Shown in pieces: positions 1-10,767 of a stretch of 64,000 bases of DNA (position 1 is its first letter; each line of letters begins with the position of its first letter). This stretch comes from Ligustrum vulgare (lineage: Eukaryota; Streptophyta; Magnoliopsida; Lamiales; Oleaceae): assembly GCA_963555705.1 (NCBI GenBank), contig OY743171.1:14755352-14819351 (forward strand), read 5' to 3'. The position numbers and the translations under genes were made by a program. The notes beneath the pieces are model-generated. The model saw only the letters and a list, made by a program, of their open reading frames with translations. It did not search any database and was not told where the DNA came from.

Positions 1-207
1 GTGGAAATGAGAGGGAGGACGTGGCGGCGTGTGGCGAAAATGAGAGGCGGCCGTGGGTTGGCGAAAATGAGAGTGGTGGCGGCGGGTGGCGGAACTATGA
101 GATTGGGGAGGGTTTGAGTGAAATTTGCCACCGCTATTTTATTAGGCGTCAATTTTCGCAAAAAGAGACGAAAATTACTTCATTTTTTGGTGTAATTTGT
201 ACTAGTG
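1..207 (+). mobile_element. 3' end of a CACTA element, cut by window edge
   Basis: The sequence ends with TTTGTACTAGTG at 196-207, the reverse complement of the CACTAGTACAAA terminus of the other CACTA elements in this window. Just inside it is a short inverted pair (GCGTCAATTTTCGC / GACGAAAATT) resembling the subterminal repeats of the family. The 5' part lies outside the window, so neither length nor target duplication can be checked. Open frames across it look like chance. Confidence 0.6.
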
Positions 208-2550
208 TGAGACAAAAATATAAAATAAGGAAATACCAAGAACTTGATCTGAGCAATACTTTAACCTCAAGTTCTTTAGCTGAAATTTTCTCAAGCATGG
301 TCCATTGATTTTACCATTTTGATAGATCTACCTAAAAATATTTGTCGTACTTGATAGTAACTTTAACCAGTAAATTTACGATCAGCAAGATTTATATTAC
401 TACTAAACCCATCTCATATAAGTTATATTTCTTTCTTGAAGTGAAAAGCAAACCATTTCAACTAAACAAAGGTCCCTCAACCATCCAGCTATAGCAAGTT
501 TAACTTAGGATTTAGAATCTCTTCACCATATTGAAAATAGAAAGAACTGTGAGAAATTCAGCTTGAATTAAATGGAAGAGAATTTAAGTTGCACTGAACA
601 TTTGTAGTGAAAAAAAGCCTCACCAAATTCTAATGATGTTGAGCTTGTCTAGCTTTCTCCGACTGATCCTTGAATACATAGTTGCGGCCATCCTTCTCAA
701 TCTCACCCACGACCCATCCCCAATACAGTATATTTCAATACACGAACATGAGATTATAGTACAAAAACTATTTTAATCAAAGGAAATGAACAGAGATTCA
801 TAAAAACCTCTACGAAAACATGATTATCAATCATCAAAATATAAAAAGTAATATTCAAATACTAATGCACACTTGCACACACAGACTACAAACTTACAAC
901 ATAAAACGAATTAAACTTCTGAACTACCAAAGGAAAAAATCTCAATGTCTCAAAACAAAATCAACTCTATTTCAATTAATAATAATAGAGTTAATTAAAA
1001 TATTTACATAATACAATCATGGTAACATTTGCAAAAAAAGCTATGGAAATAGATAGGAAAACATCTCATCCATGGAATAAACCTGCTAAGAAAGAACGTA
1101 TAATTAGCTCATGAACCCAGTGGGTTTTAACCAAAATATATTCCCATGAACATAAGCATCTCAATCAAAGGAAATCTTACATAGATATGGATCATAAATA
1201 TCAAGACCATAGATAAAAATTAACATCATCTAGAAATATTTTATCTCATTTCACGGAATAAGTATGGAAAAGGAATTAAAGACTAACCCATTAACAAATT
1301 TTTTGCCTAAACAATTTAACCATAAACAAATCCAGAAATTATGGGTCTAAAGTTTTGAAATCTCAAAAACCAACTCACCACAAAGACGAAAGTTCAAATA
1401 AATCAATTGAAGCAAAAGGCTGAAAGATTCAAAACCTTTGGTCAAACTTCAAAGATGGAAGAAGGGACTCTTATAACAGAATCTAATGTTACAGGTATCT
1501 TCGTTGTATTTACTTGCTTTTTTCATTGTAGTGCTTTACTTTTGCTGGAGGTCAGGTATTTGCCCCCCTCCTTTTATTTGTTTTTCGCATTTTATGTTAT
1601 TTTATAAGCCACACTTGTGGTTTTTTGAAAAAAAAAATGTTACAGGTATCATCATAGGGCTCAAGACGCACAAGATCTAGAGATTAATCTATAACTGTAA
1701 CCATCAATCTAATATACATTTTTGTGTGCTGGCTTTCAAAAGAAACTTACCTTTCTTTATCGAAGCAGAGAGCGGCTATATCGTTTATGTCTCTGTTCGT
1801 CAGCATTCTACGACAATAAGGGAAATTATCAGAAACTATTAATCTTTGCATATCAAACACTGAAAGAAACTATGGATATGTTAGGCATAGTGGGTTGAAC
1901 CTGTTTGGTGACTCTTTCCCGAATCTATCGAGCTTCTTCTTCATTTGGCTTTCATTTTAGGCCTTGATTTCCCATATATTATTCAGATCCCCCAAATTCA
2001 AGTTTTCCACCCAACACTAAATTCTGGTAAACACAAATTACAGTCGATGTACGTGAAATTGCTATCGGATACATTAAATTCAAAGAATCAATAAAGAAGA
2101 AGAAGAAGTTACTGAGTCCGTGCTACCGCATTCTCGTCTTGCTTTTCATAATTTGGTCTCATATGAAATGAAGCTCTCGAAGAGGAGAATGGATCTGAGG
2201 ATAAGAGATTGAGGAAAAGAGAATGATCGATGAAAGGCAGAGAGGAGCTTCGCGAGGAAGCTTTCGGTGTAAAATTCCGGAGGAAGCTTTCATCCTCACT
2301 GTAGAAGAAAAATCTGATATGGAATAAATGTTTGACAGGCCAATTTCCAATCAATATAGGCATTGCAGTGTATCATACACAGTTGTAGAGGTAATTTCGA
2401 TTTGAATTTGAACTGCTAATATTCTAGCTGTACAAATTTTATAAATTTATTTTTTTATTTTTTAAAGGAACGGTTTTGGGGGAAGTTTGGGCCAGAATTT
2501 CTCCCCCCATTATCCTCCTTTTATATAGTAATAATGGATGTGATTTTTGA
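208..2550. other. Intergenic stretch with weak minus-strand coding-like fragments
   Basis: No gene can be called confidently. On the minus strand, 1806-1751 reads ATG plus 18 codons and ends at a good splice donor (AAAG/GTAAGT). 1419-1379 is flanked by a plausible acceptor (CTTTCAG) and donor (GTGAGT). 734-650 reads an open tail (WGWVVGEIEKDGRNYVFKD) that ends at a stop. Together they could be exons of a small host gene transcribed right to left, but the last segment lacks an AG acceptor and I recognise no family. Open frames around 2109-2363 are low-complexity and unconvincing. Confidence 0.2.
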
Positions 2551-5026
2551 TAAATTACTCTTTAAGCCCCTAGGTTTTAAAATTAGTTATTTTCAGCCTT
2601 TTTAGTTTATAAATCGTTGAGCCCCTTTAGTTTTAAAGGTCTTATTTTGGTCTTCGATTTTTAATTTTTTAGCCCCTATTATCTAGAGTTATTTAATCCA
2701 GTCCCCCTGATTTTGAAAATCATTTAATTCTGTCCCTACAGTTTTGAAATATTTTATTTTCAACCCCAGATTTCACTAGATTTAATAGTCAGCCCCTAAA
2801 GATATTTAAAACATATGAATCAGCCCAATAACTTTCAAAATCATTTATTTTGGTCTCAACTCCTTTAAAATCCGAACTATGTTTGACTTTTAATTAAATC
2901 CTAAACATTTATTCTTCACTAGTACAAAAATGACAAAAAAAATGAGGAATATATGTCGATTTTTAGTAAAACCGAAGCCTATAAAAGGACGGTGGCATTT
3001 TGTAAATATAATCGAAGAATTCGCCTTGGTTGTAATTTTACAACCGACGCGTAAAGTTTAATACTAGAGAATACGCGTCGATTCTTATTAAATCGACGCG
3101 TATTCTTAGGTTTTACGCGTCGATTTAATAAAAATCGACGCGTATTCTCCTATTTTACGCGCCGACGCGTATTCTTTAGCCTTAAACTTTACGCGTCGGT
3201 TGTTATAACCGACGTGATTCTCCGATTTTACGTGTCGGTTCTTCAAGAACGACGCATAAAATCGGGCTTAGGCATCGGTTCTTCAAGAACCGACGCCTAT
3301 TCCTTTATATACTTATCAGTAAAACACACAGATCTTCTCTATTTTTTTCACTACTCGATCTCTTCCCGCCTCTCTCTTTATTTCTCTCTCACCCGAACCA
3401 TCGTACTACGTCGTCGTCGCCGCCACCACCACCACCACCATTCCTCCATTTCCCTGGCAACGCTCATCACCACATTCCTTCGCTCGCTCTTTATCTCTTT
3501 CTCTCACCCGAACCACCGGACTCGCACCTCTACCGCCGTCGCGTGCCTCCACCACCTCCGCTACCCCCCGGCCTCCTCCCTCCCACCTTGTAAGAGACCC
3601 ACCTCCCTCTTTATATACATGTGTTTGTATCTATATGTATATATATAATGTATGTAAATATACGTATTATATATAATTTATATAAATGATTATATGTTTA
3701 TATATTTTCTCTGTGTATGTGTGTTAATTAATATATTTAGTTAATTTTGGGTGTGTATATATATATATATATATATATATGGGTATTTATATTATAGATG
3801 TGTTTGTGTATATGTACGGGTATTTCAACTAGTTATTGATTTAATTTTGTATTGTTGATTTTTAGTTAGTAGATGGATAAATTGCAATATTTGAATTATT
3901 GAATTTCTATTGCAGCAGAATGGATGAAAGAAATGTGGTGCTTCCTCTGCAAAAAAAAAAAAAAAAAAAAAAAACTTTAGGCTTCGGTTGTAATATTAAA
4001 CTTTAGGCGTCGGTTGTAATATTACAACCGACGCGTAAACTCAAGACTTTACGCGTCTGCGTCATATACATCGCCTCTACAACCGACACGTATTTCCTAT
4101 TACAACCGACGCCAATGAGTCATTCTGTACTAGTGCTTCTTTAAAAAACTCTTTCATTTTAAAACCTTTGAATTCCAAATTATTATTTTAAGATTTATTT
4201 TATATATTGGCTAGACGAGTCGTTTGGACGTTTAGAAGATTGACGTTTTTCCCGCTCAACAAACTCGAGAAATAAGGTAGACTCACCCCCACTAATTAGT
4301 TTAAATTATAAATGCATGTATTATGTGATTTATATGCATTTATTGCGTGAGATGGGATTATGATATTGTTATACTTGTCATAACTTATATGCTTAAATGT
4401 ATGAGATGAGACGAGATGAGAATATCTTTTATGAGATGTTGTTATGTATAACTTACGTACTTTAATGTATGAGACGACATTACTCACACCATATGTTTTT
4501 AAAGAGCCTTTGATTTTTAAAAATAAAAGAGCCTATGATTATGATTATGATTATGATGATGATGTCACTGTATAAATTACATAATTACATGTACAATTAT
4601 TTTGTAAATTAATTATTGGTGGTGAGTTTACTGAGATTTCTATGAAATGCTCATTCCTTTTAAACTTACAAAATTTTTGATTTCGGAGTTGGCGATAGAG
4701 GGTGCGATGGTGGCTATTAAAGAATTAGAAATTATGTTTTGAGATAATTGACTAAACACATTTAAAATTTGTGCTTTCGAATTTCTAATTATTGTTTAAG
4801 TTAGTTTTTGAACGTTTGAATCATTTACGATTGAGTTTTTAAATGAAATTGAATTTTTAAGTACTTCCGCTCAAATTTTATTTCAAATTTGAAGTGTTAC
4901 CTGTTGGAGTCAATTTTTTATAAAAAATGCAATTGAATTTCAATTATTTTTTGCTCAATTACTATTTCGAAAATTAGTTTGAAAGGATGACGTGGAGTTC
5001 CGGGTGTTTAGAACTTGGGCGTCACA
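2550..5026 (+). mobile_element. 5'-truncated long-LTR fragment, interrupted by a CACTA
   Basis: The right part (4620-5026) aligns by eye with the ends of the long LTRs at 28384-31112 and 31740-34559. It has the same order of a 'gagttTACTGAG..GAAATGCTCA' block, a 'GATTTCGGAG' block and a terminal GGAGTTCC..GGGCGTCACA. The left part (2560-2900) holds the same degenerate 'cagcccctNNNgttttaaa' repeats. The TG start was not found, so the unit appears 5'-truncated. The 2917-4135 CACTA sits inside it and is therefore younger. It contains no coding region. Confidence 0.55.
2917..4135 (+). mobile_element. Non-autonomous CACTA element, 1.2 kb
   Basis: It starts CACTAGTACAAAAATGAC and ends CATTCTGTACTAGTG. 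The 3-bp target duplication CTT is present on both sides (2914-2916 and 4136-4138), which fixes the borders. Inside each end are strings of ACGCGTCGGTT / AACCGACGCGT units arranged head to head so that they form hairpins, such as the pair around 3273-3296. A CT- and GC-rich leader (about 3335-3590) is followed by a splice-donor-like CTTGTAAGAG and a TA/TG microsatellite, the same order as in the autonomous copy. No transposase remains. Confidence 0.9.
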
Positions 5027-6309
5027 CTTGCACTCTAACTTTTATTTTGTCATATTTATTTTGTATTTTTTTTTATAAAATATAAAAAAGGAAAATATGT
5101 TCCCATTGTCGACAGCTAGGTTATTTTTTCTTTCCTCCAGTTAGGTAAAGAAATAAGTTTTGCAAAGTCAAACATGCATTAGTAGTGTGCCCGCAGTATC
5201 TGTGGAATCAACTGTATGCATTTGAGTGAAATTTTATGGGTTTGGCGTAGTGGAAGAGAAAAATTAACTTCAGTTTCTGAAATAGGGCAAGTATACCCAG
5301 GAAATCAAGATTGGGATCCCATTGATCTAGCGGAAGCAATATTTTGAATTTATAATACTTCGATGTTATTAAATGTTATTTTATGATTAAGTACTATACA
5401 CACTGCACAGATTAAGCTCTTCTGAGTGAATCTTGACTGTGTATGTGAGATTTAGGATGGTAGTTGCCATTGTGGTGAGGTGAATTTGAATATAAAATTA
5501 CTTTTAACTAGCTGATCTAAGATCTTGTACCTAAGATCTTATACTTCTCCTCGTAGTCTTTATGATGGGATTATTAATAAACCTTCTGGTAATCTAAAAA
5601 CTTGGTACCCTATAGTTATTTGACTTGAGAGTTATGGGCAAAAAGTTCGTTAAATGGGTCATTTAGAAAGTTTAATAAAGAAAAGAATGCACAAAAGATT
5701 TGAAAAGAAAATAAGAATTGTGCGCGCTTATTGTCACGGTGATTTTTTTTTATAATTTTGATTAAAAGGTCCTAGTAGCACTGTATTTGACTTTTATAAT
5801 TTGAGAAAAATATTCATTTGCCAGTGAATTCTTTGCATGTTATTTCTAATTGATTTAATTTTTTGAGTCTTCTTACAGGAGATTAGTAACACTATCACAC
5901 ATGGGTTGCTCATACAATTTACTCCATATATACGATTAAAAATGAGTTATGTGAAAAAGCTCATTATTTATGAATTATACCGGTATAAGCAAATAAATTT
6001 TCACGTAATTTGAGCTTGTACTAGTTAATTCTATATTTAAATCCAATAAGCTACGTAAAAAAGAAAAAAATTATCTCATCAGACGTTTCGCATAATTTTT
6101 CTTGATTACCTGACTAGCATATTGTGTTATTTTGCCTTATTAATATTATGTTAAGTATTTTGTATAATTTTAATATCATACTTTCTTTCCTAGTTTAGTT
6201 ATTTTCTCAACTTGTCATGATTGGTTTTTTAGTTATTGATGCACGTAATTTTACATGCTTTGGTGTTACACATGTTTTACTTGTGTTGTTTATATAATTT
6301 AGTTATATA
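5027..6309. other. Intergenic AT-rich stretch
   Basis: I see no gene, RNA or clear repeat here. The sequence is AT-rich without a convincing open frame on either strand. It separates the truncated LTR fragment on the left from CACTA copy 1 on the right. Confidence 0.4.
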
Positions 6310-6429
6310 TACTAGTAGAAAAACGCGGAATAAAAAGGGTTTAAGTGTCGGTTCTTCGAGAACCGACGCCTAAACCCTTTAATATATATTTCAAAAATTC
6401 GCGCGATTTCATTCCCGACCGCGCATATC

Positions 6430-6545
6430 TCTCTCTCACTCTCTCTCAACACTTCAACATCGCGAAGCCATCACCACCGTGCCTCCACCAACACCACGAC
6501 GCCACCAACACCGCGACGCCACCACGAACCCGCCTCCATCTCGTA
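6430..6545 (+). promoter_or_regulatory. CACTA leader region and first-intron donor
   Basis: A pyrimidine- then GC-rich stretch ends in CTCGTAAGAAC, a splice-donor-like sequence, directly followed by TA/CA microsatellite. The same order (CT/GC-rich leader, donor, microsatellite) is found at 3335-3640, 26290-26690 and 38075-38260, and leader plus donor at 48950-49090. The inference is a shared 5' untranslated exon and intron 1. No TATA box was assigned. Confidence 0.4.
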
Positions 6546-6574
6546 AGAACTTTACTCTTATATGTGTGTATATG

Positions 6575-6639
<65 letters not shown>

Positions 6640-7001
6640 CATTATGTGTATATATATGTATATATGTGTGTGTTTATATATATATATAAATGTGAATTAT
6701 TATATATATATGTATATATATATTTGTATGTATAAAAATGTGAATTATTATATATATATATGTATATATATGTTATAATTTTGGTATTGCAAATAGTTAA
6801 TTGATATAATTTGAATTATATTGAAATTATGCATGGAATGTTAGGTTATGAAATCATACTTTGAGCATTTTAGGAATTAAGAATTGATTTTGGATTAATT
6901 TTGGAGTGGGTGATGATGTTGAAGTTTGATTTATTGTGTTTGAGTAGTGAATATGTGGAGGTTGAACATTTTTGTTGTATTGTGGCATTTTGATTCCTCC
7001 T

Positions 7002-7060
7002 ACAGGTTGGGTAAGTCCAACTTATAGGGGAGACTCTGCCGAAATTACTATAGGATTTTA
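7002..7060 (+). repeat. Intronic 45-bp cassette, first position
   Basis: The sequence ACAGGTTGGGTAAGTCCAAC, followed by TTATAGGGGAGACTCTGCCG, lies in the intron upstream of the transposase. A near-identical cassette recurs at 13468-13530 in the same element and in matching places in CACTA copies 2, 3 and 4. It is not part of any recognised exon. Confidence 0.75.
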
Positions 7061-7304
7061 CAAATAAAAAATGAAGATAATAGTAATTATAGGTGATTTT
7101 CACTATCATAGAATTAACCATACTAAATAAATAACTAAACAAAATATACTAGTAAAATTATGAAGTATTCAACGTAATAAATTATCTTATGCATGTGATT
7201 TCAATTATTAATATATAGTTGGTTCAAGTATATAACTATCATTACAAATATTCACTCAAAAGTAATATTTTTTTAATTATATCTTCGCATATAGGTTATT
7301 AGAT

Positions 7305-10300
7305 ATGGATCGAGATTGGATGTACGACAGACGTAATACACATGAATATGTGAAAGGAGTTGAAGAGTTTATGAAATGTGCGGACGAACACATGAGAGAG
7401 AAAGGTGAAGCAATGATTTTGTGTCCTTGTTGTGATTGTAAGAATATGAGAAAGTTTCGTAGTTTTGAGCAAGTGAAGAGTCATTTGATTCGTCGTGTGT
7501 TTAAAGAAGGTTATAAACGATGGATATAGCATGGTGAGAGTATGCTTCCTACGACATGCACTAGTGACGATGAAGGTGGACTGCAGGAGAATAATTTAGG
7601 CAATATTGATGAGAATGATGTGGAAAATGACAATAATGATATGATAGACGAAATGATGCGTGATATACAAGGGGAATTCATTGAAAAGCCTCATGTGTTC
7701 GATAGCTTGTTCAATGATTCTGAGAAGACTTTGTTTCTTGGATCTAGAAAATTCACAAAATTGTCTGCTGTGTTGAAATTGTATAACTTGAAAGCAAATA
7801 GTAGGTGGAGTGATAAGAGTTTCACGGCATTACTGGACCTCTTACGAGAGATGCTTCCGGAGGATAACGAGCTTCCTAGTTCAATTTACGAAGCAAAGAA
7901 ATTGTTGTGTCCAATGGGAATGGAGATCGAGAGGATACATGCATGTCCAAATGATTGTATACTGTATCGAAATGAGTATAAGGACTTGCGTCTGTGTCCA
8001 AAGTGTGGGGCATCACGGTATAAGCGAAAGAACATGAATGCTAATTCTGAGGATAAGAAAAGCCCTCCGGAAAAGGTGTTGTGGTACCTACCCGTAGTAC
8101 CAAGATTTAAACGTTTGTTTGCCAATGAAAAGGATGCGAAGAACATGCGGTGGCATGCTGATGGGAGGAAACAAGATGGAAAACTAAGACATGTGGCCGA
8201 TTCTCCTCAATGGAGGAACATTAATAGGTTGTTTCCTGATTTTGGGGGTGAAGATAGGAATCTTAGGCTTGGACTATGTACAGATGGAATGAACCCGCAC
8301 GGTAACATGAGTAGTCGACATAGCACTTGGCCGGTTCTTCTAACGATTTACAATCTTCCTCCTTGGTTATGTATGAAGCGCAAGTATATCATGTTGTCTT
8401 TGTTAATATCAGGGCCTAAACAACCGGGGAATGACATAGATGTTTATCTTGCCCCACTAATTGAAGTTTTAAGACTGATGTGGGATGAAGGTGTATCGGT
8501 GTTTGATGCACATAGCCAGATGAATTTCACCTTACGTGCTATGATATTTTGCACCGTAAATGATTTTTCCGCATATGGTAACTTGTCAGGTTATACGAAC
8601 AAAGGACCTAAAGCATGTCCCGTTTGTGAAGAAGACACGATTGATCTTTGGTTGAAAAACTGTAAGAAAAATGTCTTTATGAGTCATAGAAGATTTCTCC
8701 CCGCTGATCACCCTTATCGAAAGAAGAAGAAGACATTCAATGGAAAAATTGAGGATCGAGCAGCTCGCTTGCCGTTAATAGGAGGTGAGGTATATGAACG
8801 AGTTAAAAATATTGATATTTTGTTTGGAAAACCTTTTAAGCCTCCTCAAAAGAGTCTTTGGAAGAAGAGGTCCATATTCTGGGATCTACCTTATTGGCAA
8901 CATTTATCAGTAAGGCATTGTCTTGATGTAATGCACGTGGAGAAAAATGTTTGTGATAGCATCATTGGGACATTGTTGAACGTTCAAGGGAAGACGAAAG
9001 ATGGTATCAAAGTCAGGAAGGACATGGTAGAAATGGGGATACATGACCAATTAGTACCGCAAGAGTCAGAAAAACGTACTTATTTACCTCCAGCTTGCTA
9101 TACTTTGTCCAGAAAAGAGAAAACATGTTTTTGTGAGTGCCTGCATGCTATTAAGGTTCCATCTGGATACTCATCAAACATCAAAAGTCTTGTGTCGATG
9201 AAGGACTTGAAATTGGTTGGTATGAAGTCTCATGATTGTCATGTGTTAATGCAACACTTGTTACCAGTTGCAATTCGAGGGATACTTCCAAAACATGTCA
9301 GACAAGTAATAATAAAACTTTGTTTTTTCTTCAATGTAATTTGCAGTAAAGTTGTTGACCCAGAGGCGTTGGATGATTTGCAGGCCGATATTGTTATCAC
9401 TCTATGTCAATTTGAAATGTATTTCCCGCCATCATTTTTTGACGTTATGGTGCACTTACTTGTTCACTTGGTAAGAGAAATTAAGATATGTGGTCCGGTG
9501 TTCTTGCGGTATATGTATCCATTTGAGAGATACATGGGTATTTTGAAAGGATATGTCAGAAATCGATTTCGACCCGAAGGCAGTATCATTGAAGGTTATG
9601 CCGCTGAGGAGGCTATTGAATTTTGTACTGACTACCTTGATGACGTTGAGACTATTGGTGTTCCTAAATCTCGTCACGAGGGAAGACTCGAAGGTAAAGG
9701 GATGATTGGATGCAAATCAATTGTCCCTAGTGTTGAATTGCGAGATAAAGCACACCTCCTAGTATTACAACACCTTTCTCAAGTTCATCCGTATTTGGAC
9801 GAGCACATGTCCATCCTAAGGCAGCACAATCCTTCTAAAGGTGAAAGGTGGGTAACTAATCAACACAATCGTTTATTTGCAAAATGGTTCAAAGATAGAG
9901 TCATGAAAGAATTGTCACAAACGTCGAATACCATTGTTGAAACGGTAAAGTGGTTAGCGTATGGTCCTAGCACGATTGTGAGATCTTATGAAGCATATGA
10001 CATTAATGGGTATACGTTTTACACTAAACGTCAAGATGATAAGAGTGCGGTGCAAAACAGTGGAGTGACACAAGTAGCACTATCAAGAGATTTTTCAAGT
10101 GCTAAAGATACAATGCCAATAGATGCCTCGATATCCTATTATGGTGTCATTGAAGAAATTTGGGAACTTGATTACAGGGAGTTCAAGTTTCCTCTCTTCC
10201 AATGTAAATGGGTTGATAATCGACGGGGTGTTCGGGTGGATGAATTAGGTTTCACTTTGGTGGATTTTGGACGGTTGGGTTATCTTGACGAGCCATTCAT

Positions 10301-10556
10301 ACTTGCATCACAAGCCAAACATGTATTTTATGTTCTTGATCATGCCGACACTAAGTGGTCAGTGGTCCTTCAAGGAAAGAGACGCATTGTTGGCATTGGT
10401 GATGTAGTAGATGAAGAAGATTATGATCACTTTGATGAAACTCCTCCATTTTCTATTGATATACAAGGGAGTGCAACTTTAGAGGAAGATAACATTGAAT
10501 CCACTTACATGCGTTGGGATCATGAAGAAGGATTATGGATTGACCGTCGTTCGTGA
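7305..10556 (+). pseudogene. TNP2-type CACTA transposase with one in-frame TAG
   Basis: One reading frame of 1083 codons plus stop is broken only by TAG at 7527-7529, so it reads as a 74-residue N-terminal piece and a 1004-residue remainder starting at 7542. The N-terminal piece has the transposase-associated domain with a CPCC..C zinc-binding pattern. The large part has a Transposase_21 domain (from about 8100, with LGLCTDGMNPHG around 8270-8305), a DUF4218-like block (about 9430-9640, PFERYMGILKGYVRNRFRPEG) and a DUF4216-like block (about 10140-10390). These are the usual domains, in the usual order, of plant Tnp2 proteins, which recognise and cut element ends. A leader intron probably ends at the CATATAG acceptor near 7294. 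The stop sits where relatives have a tryptophan before HGE, which fits a TGG-to-TAG change. Confidence 0.9.
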
Positions 10557-10767
10557 TTATTCATTGTGTGAGTTCATTTATACATTCTCGCATGCATATA
10601 ACTCTCTTTTGTTCTTTATATATACTCTATACATTGTTCATATTAATTGTGTGAGTTCATTTACATATTCTTGCATATAACTTTCTTGTGTTTTTTATAT
10701 ATGCTCTATACGTTGTTAATATTCATTTATTTATATGTGCAGGTACGTAGACAATTTTTCCAATATA

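Noticed and set aside
3214..3648. 144-codon open frame with a His run
   Set aside because: It spans CACTA subterminal repeats, the CT-rich leader and the microsatellite; the His/Arg runs are translated simple repeats.
6345..6778. Overlapping frames rich in Tyr-Ile-Cys-Val
   Set aside because: Translations of TA/TG/CA microsatellite in the CACTA first intron; the same applies to 26485-26751, 38132-38329 and 56069-56997.
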